The notes under the pieces are model-generated. The model was not told where the DNA came from. It did no database searches and saw only the letters and a program-made list of their open reading frames with translations. Below, one piece after another: positions 54,815-63,829 of a stretch of 64,000 nucleotides of DNA; position 1 is the stretch's first letter, and the number at the start of each line of letters is the position of its first letter. Source of the DNA: Lentzea tibetensis (GTDB taxonomy: Bacteria > Actinomycetota > Actinomycetes > Mycobacteriales > Pseudonocardiaceae); the NCBI RefSeq assembly GCF_007845675.1, contig NZ_VOBR01000020.1, positions 1 through 64,000 of the forward strand, in the 5' to 3' direction. A program made the translations under genes and the position numbers.

Positions 54815-56310
54815 CCGTCACCCGGCGCGGGTTCCTCGGCGCGCTCGGCATCACGGCACTGGGCGTGACGAGCTTCGGTGGCGCACTGCTGCCCGCCGGT
54901 CAGACCGCCGAGCTGCTGCGCAGCCGGGTGCGGCTGCCCGAACCGTTCACCGTTCCGCTGCCCGTGCCGCCGCTCGCCAGGGAGATCGCACCCGGCCACT
55001 TCGAGATCGTGCAGCGGCACGCCGACGTCGAGATCCTGCCCGGACTGCGCACGCCGGTGCTGTCCTACGACGGATGCTTCCCCGGCCCCACCGTGGTGAG
55101 CCGCCGCGGCCGGACCACGACCGTGACGCACCGCAACGAGCTCGACGTGCCGACCGTCGTGCACCTGCACGGCGGCCACACGCCGGCCGACAGCGACGGC
55201 TATCCGACCGACCTGCTGCTCCCGGCGTCCGGCTGGACGCCGAGCGGGCATCACGCGATGCACGGCTCACTGACGCACGGCTCCCGCGACTACGTCTACC
55301 CGTGCGACCAGCCCGCGGCGACTCTCTGGTACCACGACCACCGCATGGACTTCACCGGTCCGCAGGTCTATCGCGGCCTCGCGGGTTTCCACCTCGTGCA
55401 CGACGACGAGGAGGACGCGCTGCCGCTGCCCCGCGATCACCGCGACATCCCACTGATGATCACCGACCGATCGTTCGAGGAGGACGGCGCACTGCTCTAC
55501 CCGGCCCGCGGCCACGACGAGCCCGGTGTGCTCGACGATTTCGCGGAGGGCGTGCTCGGCGACGTGATCCTGGTCAACGGCAAGCCCTGGCCGGTGCTCG
55601 AGGTCGAGACCGCGCGCTACCGGCTGCGCATCCTCAACGCCTCGAACGCCCGCCGCTACCGGCTGACCGGGCTGCCGTTCGTGCAGATCGGCTCCGACGG
55701 CGGCCTGCTCGAACACCCCGTCGGGCACGCCGAGCTGCTCGTCGCGCCGGGCGAGCGGTTCGACGTCGTCGTGGACTTCTCGGCTCTCGCCCCCGGCACG
55801 GAGATCATCGTCCACAACGGACTCGGCAGCGGAACCACCGCCGCGGTCATGAAGTTCCGCGTCACCCGGCGCACTCGCGACGACAGCGCGATCCCCGCCG
55901 TGCTGACCCGGTTCGAACGGCTGGAGCCCGCGAAAGCCGCGCGCACCCGCGAATGGCGCTTCAGCCGCGGCCGCCACCACGGCGAGCGCATGTGGCTGGT
56001 CAACGGCCTGCCGTTCGACCCGCTCCGCGCCGACGCGACGGTGCGGCTGGGTGAGCTGGAGATCTGGCGCTTCAGCACCGACCTGCACCACCCGATCCAC
56101 CTGCACCTCAACCAGTTCCAGGTGGTGTCGCGCGAGGACGCCGCTCCGGACCCGCTCGACGCCGGGTGGAAGGACACGGTCAACCTCGGCCCGTCCGACC
56201 ACGTCGACGTCGCCGTGCGGTTCACCGACCACGCGGGTCGCTTCATGCTGCACTGCCACGCACTGGAACACGAGGACATGGCGATGATGGCCGCATTCGA
56301 CACCGCGTGA
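54811..56310 (+). CDS. Tat-exported multicopper oxidase
   Basis: A 499-aa three-domain multicopper oxidase with a Tat signal (TVTRRGFLGALGITALGVTS). The four copper-binding motifs are intact: HLHGGH, WYHDH, HPIHLH and HCHALEHEDMAM. It is a CueO/bilirubin-oxidase-like exported enzyme that oxidises Cu(I), phenols or other donors with O2. It ends an operon with an F420-type reductase and two membrane proteins, suggesting copper tolerance or oxidative modification in the envelope. Confidence 0.95.
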   Translation: MTVTRRGFLGALGITALGVTSFGGALLPAGQTAELLRSRVRLPEPFTVPLPVPPLAREIAPGHFEIVQRHADVEILPGLRTPVLSYDGCFPGPTVVSRRGRTTTVTHRNELDVPTVVHLHGGHTPADSDGYPTDLLLPASGWTPSGHHAMHGSLTHGSRDYVYPCDQPAATLWYHDHRMDFTGPQVYRGLAGFHLVHDDEEDALPLPRDHRDIPLMITDRSFEEDGALLYPARGHDEPGVLDDFAEGVLGDVILVNGKPWPVLEVETARYRLRILNASNARRYRLTGLPFVQIGSDGGLLEHPVGHAELLVAPGERFDVVVDFSALAPGTEIIVHNGLGSGTTAAVMKFRVTRRTRDDSAIPAVLTRFERLEPAKAARTREWRFSRGRHHGERMWLVNGLPFDPLRADATVRLGELEIWRFSTDLHHPIHLHLNQFQVVSREDAAPDPLDAGWKDTVNLGPSDHVDVAVRFTDHAGRFMLHCHALEHEDMAMMAAFDTA

Positions 56311-56354
56311 TCGTCCGGCCCGATATCCTGGCGGCCTCTTGGGGGAGGTCGATC

Positions 56355-57185
56355 ATGTTCAAGCTGTCTGCTGTTCTCGTCGCGCTCGCGATGATGAGTC
56401 CGGTTCCGGCGCTGGCCGCGTCCGACGACCAGGCGGACGTGTCCATCGAGGTCACCGCACCGCGCAACATCCTGGCCACCGACGGCTGGACGCGCGTGGC
56501 GGCGACCGTGCGCAACACGGGCGAGCTGCCCGCGTCGGACGTGCGGTTCACGTACACGATCCCGCAGGAACTGCTGCCGTCCGGCACCGAGACGTCGAGT
56601 GAGTGGGACTGCCAGCACGGCTGGCGCACCGTGACGTGCACGCACGACGGCGACCTCGCGCCCGGCGCGACCGCGTACCCGTTCTACTTCACCGCGTCCG
56701 CACAGGGCGCGACGGTCGGGCAGACGATCACGGCGGTCGCCGACGTCACCACCGCCTCACCGGAGCACTCGGCGGCGAACAACCACGGGTCGCGCGACAT
56801 CCAGTTCGTCGGCAAGGGCAACGTGCGCGGCAGGTTGTGGCACGACCTCAACGCGAACGGCGCGCGCGAGGAAGGCGAGCCGCCGGTCGACAGCGTCGGC
56901 CTCAGCGTGCTGGCCGTGGACGACGAGGACCAGTACGGCTACGCGAACCACCACGGCGGCACGTTCGACCACCGGGTGCCCGCGAAGCGCTTCTACGGCC
57001 GGGTGACGCTCGCCAGCTGGTCCGGCTGGGCGTTCACGACGCCGAACGCCGGCGACGACACGACCGACTCCGACTTCGTCCAGGTGTCGGACAACCACGG
57101 CTACCTGGAAGGCCGCACGGACGTCTTCACCGTCGAGCCGGACGGCTCCGTGACGATCGACGTGGGACTGGTGACCCGCTCCTGA
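56355..57185 (+). CDS. Secreted beta-sandwich protein (DUF11/CARDB-like with SdrD B-like repeat)
   Basis: A 276-aa exported protein. A Sec signal (LSAVLVALAMMSPVPALA) is followed by an immunoglobulin-like domain (VAATVRNTGELPASDVRFTY) and a second module with the SdrD/Cna-B type opening GRLWHDLNANGAREEGEP. It has no membrane anchor. It is probably an extracellular structural or adhesive protein. GGGGGAGG precedes the ATG. Confidence 0.7.
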   Translation: MFKLSAVLVALAMMSPVPALAASDDQADVSIEVTAPRNILATDGWTRVAATVRNTGELPASDVRFTYTIPQELLPSGTETSSEWDCQHGWRTVTCTHDGDLAPGATAYPFYFTASAQGATVGQTITAVADVTTASPEHSAANNHGSRDIQFVGKGNVRGRLWHDLNANGAREEGEPPVDSVGLSVLAVDDEDQYGYANHHGGTFDHRVPAKRFYGRVTLASWSGWAFTTPNAGDDTTDSDFVQVSDNHGYLEGRTDVFTVEPDGSVTIDVGLVTRS

Positions 57186-57194
57186 TCCCCCGCG

Positions 57195-57228
57195 ACGGCC
57201 CGCCTGCCAACGGCACGGCGGGCCGTCA
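57195..57228. terminator. Strong bidirectional terminator hairpin
   Basis: A perfect 11-bp GC-rich stem (57195-57205 with 57218-57228), extended by inner TGCC/GGCA pairing, lies between the convergent secreted-protein and ligA genes. Confidence 0.85.
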
Positions 57229-57233
57229 GGGTC

Positions 57234-59225
57234 TCAGGCGACGCCGGCCGCGATCAGCTGCCGCCAGATCTCGCCCTGGTCCACGACCTCCACGCCGAGC
57301 TTCTCGGCCTTGGTCAGCTTGCTCGCACCGACGTCCGCACCGGTGATGAGCAGGTCGGTGCTCGCCGAGACCGAGGACGCGATGGCCGCGCCCGCCTTCT
57401 CGCACAGCCGCTGGAAGGTGGGGCGGGCGACCTTCTCGCCGGAACGCGGGTCGCTGATCGCACCGGTGATCACCACCGTCTTACCCGCCAGTGGCGCGTC
57501 GGACACGACGACCGGTGGGAGGTCCTCCTCGCGCACGTCCAGTGAGACACCGCGCTCCCGCAGTCGTTCGAGCTCGGGGCGCAGCCGGGTGAGGTGCTCG
57601 ATCAGCGAGCTGGCGACCTTGGGTCCGATGTCCTCGACGGCCACGAGCGCGTCGACACCCGCGTCCGCGACTTCCTCGAGTGAGCCGAACCCCGCGCGGC
57701 ACAGCCGGGTGGCGGTGCCTTCCGATGCCATCGGGATCGCAAGGCCGATCACCGCGCGGCGCAGGCCGACCTGGCGGCTGACCGCGATCGAGTCGATCAT
57801 GCGCACGGCCGAGACCTCGCCGATGCGGTCGAACTCCAGCAGCTTCTCCTTGGTGAGGCTGTAGAAGTCCGACGGGTTCACGAGAATCCCGGCCTCGGCG
57901 AGCCGTTCGATCCACACCGGACCGACCGCCTCGATGTCCGCCGCCGCACGCGACGCCCAGTGGATCAGCCGTCGCACGGTCTGGGCGGGGCAGGCGACGT
58001 TGGTGCAGAACAGTTCGCGGCTGTTGCCCTGCTCGGTCAGCGGCTGCGCGCACGACGGGCACTCGGTGGGCGGCACGATCTCCCGTTCCGCGCCCGTGCG
58101 CTTGGCCGCGTCGAGCACGCCTGCGACGAACGGGATCACGTCGCCCGCGCGGCGGACCAGCACCGTGTCACCGATCTTGATGCCGCGGGCGCGGATCACC
58201 TCCTGGTTCGCGAGCGTCGCGCGGGTCACCGTCGTCCCGCCCACGAACACCGGCTCCAACCAGGCGACCGGGGCGATCTTGCCCGTCTTGCCGACGTCCC
58301 AGACCACGTCGGACAGCACGGTGGTCTTCTCCTCGGCGGCGAACTTGAACGCCAGCGCCCCGCGCGGTGAGTTCGACCGGGTGCCCGCGGCGGCGTAGGC
58401 GGCACGGTCCGCCAGCCGCAGCACGGCGCCGTCCAGGTCGTAGTCCAGCTCGTTGCGCTGCTGCTCGATCGACCCGATCACCTCCTGCGCCGCGTCCGCG
58501 TCGGCGCAGTGCCGCATGTCGGCGACGCTGAACCCGAGCGTGCGCAGCCCGCGGTCCAGGTCGGACTCGCCGCTGTCGGGGTCGGTGTCCAGGTCGAAGG
58601 CGAAGAACCGCAGGCGTCGCTCGGCGACCGTGGCCGGGTCCTTCGCGCGCAGGGTGCCCGCGGCGGCGTTGCGCGGGTTGATCAGCGGCTTGTCCGGGTG
58701 CGCGGTGTTGTAGGCGGCGAACGTGGAACGCAGCATCACCGCCTCGCCGCGCACCTCGACGCGGCCCGGTGCGTCGACCCGCTCCGGCACCCCGTCGGTC
58801 AGCGCCCGCACCAGCGGGGTCACGTCGTCGCCGGTCGTGCCGTCGCCGCGGGTGACCGCTCGCGCCAGCCGCCCGTTCTCGTAGACCAGCGCCAGCGACA
58901 GCCCGTCCAGCTTCGGCATGACCACCACCGGCTGGCCGGGGAAGCGGCCGAAGAACGCCGCGACCTGCTCGGGCCGGTTCGCCTTCTCCAGGGACAGCAT
59001 CGGCCGCGAATGCCGGATCGGTGCGTGCAGCACGGCGGGCGCGCCCACCTGTTCCAACGGGTTCGGATCGGGCGCCAGCTCCGGGTTCGCCTCGATCAGC
59101 CCGCGCAGCTCGTCCTCGATCACGTCGTACTCGGCGTCCGCGACCAGCGGAGCGCCCTGGTAGTACGCGTCGCGCAGCTCCGTGATCCGGTCCGCCAGTT
59201 CCTGAATCCGTTCCCCAGCTTTCAC
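57234..59225 (-). CDS. ligA: NAD+-dependent DNA ligase
   Basis: A 663-aa LigA. The order is the N-terminal Ia region (YYQGAPLVADAEYD), adenylation domain with catalytic Lys in PKLDGLSLAL near residue 108 and GRVEVRGEAVM, then OB-fold, a zinc finger CPSC...CTNVAC, helix-hairpin-helix repeats and a C-terminal BRCT domain (LAGKTVVITGAISDPRSGEK). It seals nicks using NAD+. GTG 59225 matches the family start. A second ligA elsewhere is possible, since several actinomycetes have more than one. Confidence 0.95.
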   Translation of the reverse strand: MKAGERIQELADRITELRDAYYQGAPLVADAEYDVIEDELRGLIEANPELAPDPNPLEQVGAPAVLHAPIRHSRPMLSLEKANRPEQVAAFFGRFPGQPVVVMPKLDGLSLALVYENGRLARAVTRGDGTTGDDVTPLVRALTDGVPERVDAPGRVEVRGEAVMLRSTFAAYNTAHPDKPLINPRNAAAGTLRAKDPATVAERRLRFFAFDLDTDPDSGESDLDRGLRTLGFSVADMRHCADADAAQEVIGSIEQQRNELDYDLDGAVLRLADRAAYAAAGTRSNSPRGALAFKFAAEEKTTVLSDVVWDVGKTGKIAPVAWLEPVFVGGTTVTRATLANQEVIRARGIKIGDTVLVRRAGDVIPFVAGVLDAAKRTGAEREIVPPTECPSCAQPLTEQGNSRELFCTNVACPAQTVRRLIHWASRAAADIEAVGPVWIERLAEAGILVNPSDFYSLTKEKLLEFDRIGEVSAVRMIDSIAVSRQVGLRRAVIGLAIPMASEGTATRLCRAGFGSLEEVADAGVDALVAVEDIGPKVASSLIEHLTRLRPELERLRERGVSLDVREEDLPPVVVSDAPLAGKTVVITGAISDPRSGEKVARPTFQRLCEKAGAAIASSVSASTDLLITGADVGASKLTKAEKLGVEVVDQGEIWRQLIAAGVA

Positions 59226-59308
59226 GGGGCACCACGCTACCCGTGACCACTGACACTTCCACCGCACGTCAACGCGGGTCGAACCGGGATTTCAGTACTG
59301 TCGAACGC

Positions 59309-59893
59309 ATGTCCAGCGCAACCAGACGCGTCGTGATCGGCGCGCTACTCACCGTGAGCATCGCAATGGGCGCTGCGGCAGCATTGGGATACCTCGGCCG
59401 TCTGACGCTGGTGTACGACCGGCATCCGGGACAGCCGCTGGCCATCCGCCAGGAGGTGCCGGGTCCGCCGAGCGGCCCGCCGTGCCCGATCGACGCCCGC
59501 TACCTCGACGAGCAGCCGGAAGGCCTGCGACCGGACGTGCTCAGCGCGTGGAACCAGTTGGTGGGCAAGGCGCGCGAGCAGGGTGTTCGGCTGTGCCTGA
59601 ACGACGGCAAGCGGAGCAGGCAACAGCAGCAGGCCGAGTTCGACGAGGCGGTCCGGAAGTTCGGCACGGAGGAACTGGCAGCGCGGTACGTGCTGCCGCC
59701 CGACAAGTCGATGCACGTGCACGGCATCGCGGTGGACGTGCAGCCGATCGAGTCCGCGCAGTGGATCGAGAAGAACGGCGGCTCGATCGGCTGGTGCCGC
59801 CGTTACGACAACGAGCAGTGGCACTTCGAGTACGACCTCGGCTACGCCTCCGCCGGGTGCCCTGCGCTGCTGCCGAGCGCGAGCGGCAGCTGA
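59309..59893 (+). CDS. VanY-type D-Ala-D-Ala carboxypeptidase-like protein
   Basis: A 194-aa membrane-anchored peptidase M15B-like protein. It has an N-terminal signal anchor (VVIGALLTVSIAMGAAAALG), then LCLNDGKRSRQQQQAEFDEA, zinc-site SMHVHGIAVDV and the C-terminal EQWHFEYDLG with the second zinc His. It probably trims peptidoglycan stem peptides outside the membrane. The ATG at 59309 gives a normal signal; the divergent ligA starts 84 bp away. Confidence 0.85.
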   Translation: MSSATRRVVIGALLTVSIAMGAAAALGYLGRLTLVYDRHPGQPLAIRQEVPGPPSGPPCPIDARYLDEQPEGLRPDVLSAWNQLVGKAREQGVRLCLNDGKRSRQQQQAEFDEAVRKFGTEELAARYVLPPDKSMHVHGIAVDVQPIESAQWIEKNGGSIGWCRRYDNEQWHFEYDLGYASAGCPALLPSASGS

Positions 59894-59894
59894 G

Positions 59895-59926
59895 CCCTGG
59901 ACCGCCGGATGCGTTGCGGTCCAGGG
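59895..59926. terminator. Bidirectional terminator hairpin
   Basis: A perfect 10-bp stem (59895-59904 with 59917-59926) around a 12-nt loop lies between the convergent VanY-like and PPOX-fold genes. Confidence 0.8.
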
Positions 59927-59934
59927 ACTTCGGG

Positions 59935-60366
59935 TCAGACCGCGGCCAGCTCCCTGCCGGGCAGCATGCCGTTGGGGATGTCGGTGACGCGCCACGAGTC
60001 CACGTGCAGCCGCACGGTCTCGATGGGCGTGTCGAGGAACGGCGTGGCGTACGGCACCTTCGCCACCAGCAGGTCGCGGGCGGCTTGCGCTTCGTCGCCG
60101 TCCAGGATCTCGACGCGGACCGACGCCTGGAGGAACGGGTCGGCGGGCGAGCCGGTGGAGACGATCACCGAGGCCACCGGGTTCTCGCGGATCGCGGCGA
60201 GGGTGCGGCCCCGCTGCTCCAGCACGAGCACGAGGGTGAACAGGTCGGCCTCGGCGAAGAACACGCCGTTCACCCAGGGGCCGGACGCACCGGCGGTGGC
60301 GAGGTAGAGCGACTGGTGCGCGGCAAGCGTGGTCCGCGCGAGGGCGGACACAGCGGTCTCGGACAT
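59935..60366 (-). CDS. Pyridoxamine-5'-phosphate-oxidase-fold protein
   Basis: A 143-aa split-barrel flavin/F420-binding-fold protein: LAAHQSLYLATAGASGPWVN, LVLVLEQRGRTLAAIRENPV and ETVRLHVDSWRVTDIP. It begins at ATG 60366. It lies next to PPK2, GerW-like and stress-protein genes, a neighbourhood that suggests stress or dormancy metabolism. Substrate unknown. Confidence 0.75.
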   Translation of the reverse strand: MSETAVSALARTTLAAHQSLYLATAGASGPWVNGVFFAEADLFTLVLVLEQRGRTLAAIRENPVASVIVSTGSPADPFLQASVRVEILDGDEAQAARDLLVAKVPYATPFLDTPIETVRLHVDSWRVTDIPNGMLPGRELAAV

Positions 60367-60459
60367 GGCGATCACTCATACCCGCCGGGTCCGGTTCGAC
60401 CAAGCCGCATCAGCCCATCGGGCGATTCTTTGGCCACATCGCGGCAAGCCGGGCACCGT

Positions 60460-61260
60460 TCACTCGAGTCGAGCCGCGTGGTCCGGTACCTCGGTCTGCA
60501 GGCTCCGCGACGGACGCTGGTAGCCGGACGACGGCGGCCGGTCGGGCAACGTGACGGCCGGCGCCTCGACGTCCTGGTAGTCGATGGTGCTGAGCAGGTG
60601 CGCGATCATGTTGACCCTGGCGCGGCGTTTGTCGTCGCCTTCGACCACGTGCCACGGTGATTCGGCGATGTCGGTGTGGACCAGCATGTCGTCCTTGGCG
60701 CGGGAGTAGTCCTCCCAGCGGGTCAGCGACTCGAGGTCCATCGGCGAGAGCTTCCACCGCTTCAGCGGATCGTCGAGTCGCTTGCGGAAGCGCCGCTGCT
60801 GCTCGGCATCGCTCACCGAGAACCAGTACTTGCGCAACAGGATCCCGTCCTCGACCAGCATCCGTTCGAACACCGGGCACTGGCGCAGGAACAGCCGATG
60901 CTCCTCGGGAGTGCAGTACCCCATCACGCGCTCGACGCCCGCGCGGTTGTACCAGCTCCGATCGAGCAACACGATCTCGCCGGCGGCGGGCAGATGGGCG
61001 ACGTAGCGCTGGAAGTACCACTGGGTGCGCTCGCGTTCGTTCGGCGCGGGCAACGCCACGATCCGGGCGGCCCGAGGGTTGAGGTGCTCGGTGATCCGCT
61101 TGATCGCGCTGCCCTTGCCCGCCGCGTCACGACCTTCGAACACGACCACGAGCCTGGCGCCCTCGGCGCGGACCCACTCCTGCAGCTTCACGAGCTCCAC
61201 CTGCAGGCGGAACAACTCGTCCTCGTACAGCGCTCGCCCCAGCCGCTTCCCGGCCTTCAT
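60460..61260 (-). CDS. ppk2: Polyphosphate kinase 2
   Basis: A 266-aa PPK2-family enzyme that transfers phosphate between polyphosphate and nucleotides. The Walker A is FEGRDAAGKGSAIKRITEHL near residue 44; the Walker B/lid is VLLDRSWYNRAGVERVMGYC; DPLKRWKLSPMDLESLTRW and AESPWHVVEGDDKRRARVN follow. It is a one-domain (class I or III-like) enzyme. The last 30 residues are a variable tail. Confidence 0.95.
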   Translation of the reverse strand: MKAGKRLGRALYEDELFRLQVELVKLQEWVRAEGARLVVVFEGRDAAGKGSAIKRITEHLNPRAARIVALPAPNERERTQWYFQRYVAHLPAAGEIVLLDRSWYNRAGVERVMGYCTPEEHRLFLRQCPVFERMLVEDGILLRKYWFSVSDAEQQRRFRKRLDDPLKRWKLSPMDLESLTRWEDYSRAKDDMLVHTDIAESPWHVVEGDDKRRARVNMIAHLLSTIDYQDVEAPAVTLPDRPPSSGYQRPSRSLQTEVPDHAARLE

Positions 61261-61312
61261 GTCACCAGAGTTCCCCGAGCCCGGCCCCGGACACAGGGAC
61301 CTTCGGCCCTCG

Positions 61313-61672
61313 TCACCGGGCCTGCGTGCCCTTCGTGCCCTTCGCCCGGATCCTCGCGATGCGCACGCGGGTGACCAGGTACACGATCAGCACCGCCGCG
61401 ATCGTGCCGAGCATCCGGTTCACGTCGATCGCCGGCTGCCAGGTCACCTCGCCGTGCTTGATGACGTAGGCGCCGACGGGTCGTCCACCGACACCGATGC
61501 CGCCACCTTCGCCCTCCTGCCCGCGCTCGTCCTTGCCGCCGCCTCCTCCCCCGCCTCCGCTGACGGCGGCAGCCGGGATCACGGTGACACCGTCCTTCTC
61601 GTAGGGCTCCGCGTACACCCGCTTCACCGAGATGGCGTCCCGTGCTGTCGTGACCAGTTCCTGCAGTTTCAC
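61313..61672 (-). CDS. GerW/YtfJ-family protein
   Basis: A 119-aa protein of the spore-germination GerW (YtfJ) family: ELVTTARDAISVKRVYAEPY, then GVTVIPAAAVSGGGGGGGG, a Gly/charged linker and GGRPVGAYVIKHGEVTWQPA, ending in a membrane helix (LGTIAAVLIVYLVTRVRI) with a basic tail. The family is common in actinomycetes outside sporulation. Function not established. Confidence 0.8.
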   Translation of the reverse strand: MKLQELVTTARDAISVKRVYAEPYEKDGVTVIPAAAVSGGGGGGGGKDERGQEGEGGGIGVGGRPVGAYVIKHGEVTWQPAIDVNRMLGTIAAVLIVYLVTRVRIARIRAKGTKGTQAR

Positions 61673-61799
61673 GCGAGCTCCTCAGCATCGGCCGCGGCGA
61701 CGCACAGGGCGTGACGACCCAGTCGGGTCAGGACCAACGCCCGCGTCCAAGCCTTCGGCGTCCCAAGACACTCGGTATACCAGAACAAAGGAGTGCACG

Positions 61800-61974
61800 A
61801 TGTCCGCTCTGAAGAGCCGGGTGGCGGCCCGCGCCGACGTTCCACGACTGGGCAGGCGCCTGGTGGGCGGACGCGCTCGTAGTGCTCGCCACCACCGCCG
61901 CGGGTGCTGTGTGGGGCCTGGGCCGCTGGTGGTCCGGCCTGCCGGTCGTGCGCGCGAACCCGTGGCTGCGGTAA
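61800..61974 (+). pseudogene. Small membrane protein gene with a frameshift
   Basis: An AAAGGAG site precedes ATG 61800. The first 13 codons (SALKSRVAARAD) run in one frame, but from about 61840 the coding signal moves one frame over. It then encodes FHDWAGAWWADALVVLATTA, a membrane helix and a tail PVVRANPWLR ending at TAA 61974, with strong GC3 bias. A one-base change near 61838 explains this. It could be real decay or a sequencing error. Family not recognised with confidence. Confidence 0.55.
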
Positions 61975-62071
61975 CCACGGGATGAGAAGGCGCCGTGGTC
62001 ACGACGCCTTCCTCATGGCGCTCGAGCGTCCACGCGCAGCGCGAGGCAGTGCCCAATGGGGCGGAGTCCAA

Positions 62072-62442
62072 ATGCCCTGTCCGCGCGCGATCGGCGAACG
62101 TGTCCGTGCGGCGGCCACGACGTCGCCCTGCTGCCCGCGGACGAGGTGGGTTCGGTCGAGCCGTACCACGCGGTCGTCATCGGCAGCGCGCTCTACATGG
62201 GACGGTGGCGGCCGGACGCCGTGCGCTTGCTGAAGCGTCAACAGGAACTTCTCGCTCTGCGACCGGTGTGGCTGTTCCACAGCGGGGAACCGGACGTCTG
62301 CCACACCGGCGACCGCCCGCGCGAGCACCTCGACGACGTGCCGATCCGCGACATCGTCCACCTTGTCCACAATGGACACGAATCCCCTCGTCACCGACAC
62401 GCTCCACCGGTGCGGATCGCCAGGACTCGAAGTCGCTCATGA
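62072..62442 (+). pseudogene. Flavodoxin-domain protein remnant
   Basis: RAIGERVRA (62084-62110) is in one frame; from 62110 the match continues in another with GGHDVALLPADEVGSVEPYH, AVVIGSALYMGRWRPDAVRL and ALRPVWLFHSGEP. This is the core of an actinobacterial flavodoxin-domain (HemG-like) protein. The N-terminal FMN-loop strand is missing, one frameshift is visible, and sequence after about 62295 does not match the family. The gene is non-functional as read. Confidence 0.65.
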
Positions 62443-62513
62443 CTTCAGCCTCGCGTTCACCTTCGTGAACGGTCAGTGGCCGCAGTCCCTCAGGCCATGG
62501 GACTTTCGTCCCG

Positions 62514-63746
62514 TCACCACCAGGCCATCCCGGCGGCGACGGCCGCGATGACGGGCAGCAGCCATGCGCCGAGGTGCAGTGCGAACCGCGGTCCTCCTGC
62601 GATCGTCGCGAGCACGAGCTTCACCACTGTGTTGGCGGCCAGTGCCGCACCGCACGCGAACACCGCCGTGGACACCGAGATCGACTGCGGGGCGAGGGAA
62701 GCGGCCGCGATCGCGGAGGCATGCGCGTCGGCCAGCCCGCCGAGCGCACCCGCGGCGACGACTCCTCCGCCCCCGAGCCAGTCCGCGGCCGCGCGGGTGA
62801 GCACGAGGAACACGACCAGGATCAGCGTCAGCGTCAGCGCGGCCCGAAGTGACATCGGCCGGGCGACCGCGGGTTCGGAGTTCACCGCTTCTGGTGTCTC
62901 GGTCCGCCACACCAGCCAGGCGACCTCCAGGCTCACCACGAGAGCGCCCGCGATGGCGGCGGGCAGCAGCCGGACCGCGACCGGCGGGCTCGCGACAGCC
63001 GTGACCGCGACGACCTGGATCAGGGTTGCGAGGTTGACCGCCACCGCACCTGGAAGCGCGGCCATGCCGACCGTTCGGTACTTGCGCGCCATCACCGCCG
63101 TGGTCGCCGAGCCCGACACGAAACCACCCGCGAAGCCGGCGACGAGCAGCCCCCAGCGTTGTCCGAGCGCGCGGGCCGCGACGTAACCGGCCCACCCGAT
63201 CAACGTCACCGCGACGACCAGCCACCAGACGCGCGCCGGGTTCAGCACGCCGTACGGGCCGAGCGGACGGTTGGGCAGCAGCGGAAGCACCACGAACGCC
63301 ACGACGAACAGCGTCATCGCGTCCTTCACGTCCTGGTTGCTCACCACGTTGGTCGCGAACCGGTGCAACGGCCGTTTCGCGGCGAGCAACACGGCGACCA
63401 CCACGCCGGCGGGCACCGCGAGCTCGGGACGCTGCCACGCCAGCGCGCCCAGCAGGAACGCGGCGATCGCCGCGACCTCGGTCGTGGCGCCCGCGTCGGC
63501 TTCCTCCGTCCTCGTGCTCCGCCAGTACCAGGCGACGACGAGTGCGGACACCGCACCGAGGCCGACCCCGAGTGCGACCGGGGACAGCGCGGCGGCGACG
63601 GCTCCGGCGAGCGAGATCAGTGGAAAGGTCCGCGATCCGGCAGGCCGGACACTCTCACCAGCGGTGTCGTGCTCGCGTTCCACGCCGAGCAGCAGTCCGA
63701 TCGCGAGCGCTGTCGCGAGGTGCGCGAGCGCGACGGTGGTCTCCAC
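62514..63746 (-). CDS. MgtC/SapB-DUF4010 membrane protein
   Basis: A 410-aa integral membrane protein with about 12 helices. The N-terminal MgtC-like part is LATALAIGLLLGVEREHDTA followed by AGSRTFPLISLAGAVAAAL. The C-terminal DUF4010 region has GFAGGFVSGSATTAVMARKY and LADAHASAIAAASLA. MgtC proteins affect Mg2+ and acid stress, and DUF4010 members are uncharacterised transporters. GTG 63746 gives the usual N-terminus. Confidence 0.85.
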   Translation of the reverse strand: METTVALAHLATALAIGLLLGVEREHDTAGESVRPAGSRTFPLISLAGAVAAALSPVALGVGLGAVSALVVAWYWRSTRTEEADAGATTEVAAIAAFLLGALAWQRPELAVPAGVVVAVLLAAKRPLHRFATNVVSNQDVKDAMTLFVVAFVVLPLLPNRPLGPYGVLNPARVWWLVVAVTLIGWAGYVAARALGQRWGLLVAGFAGGFVSGSATTAVMARKYRTVGMAALPGAVAVNLATLIQVVAVTAVASPPVAVRLLPAAIAGALVVSLEVAWLVWRTETPEAVNSEPAVARPMSLRAALTLTLILVVFLVLTRAAADWLGGGGVVAAGALGGLADAHASAIAAASLAPQSISVSTAVFACGAALAANTVVKLVLATIAGGPRFALHLGAWLLPVIAAVAAGMAWW

Positions 63747-63829
63747 GGGTCACCCGGCACGCGGCCGGGCAGCCCCGTGGCCTGCGGTCCTGACCGGGGC
63801 GACTGGTCGGCTCATCACGTCAGCGGCTT

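Larger units (their letters stand above)
61673..62513. other. Gene-poor stretch with two broken gene remnants
   Basis: No intact gene is supported here. It holds a frameshifted small membrane protein (61800-61974) and a frameshifted, truncated flavodoxin-like gene (about 62072-62442), described separately. The rest shows nothing recognisable. Confidence 0.6.
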
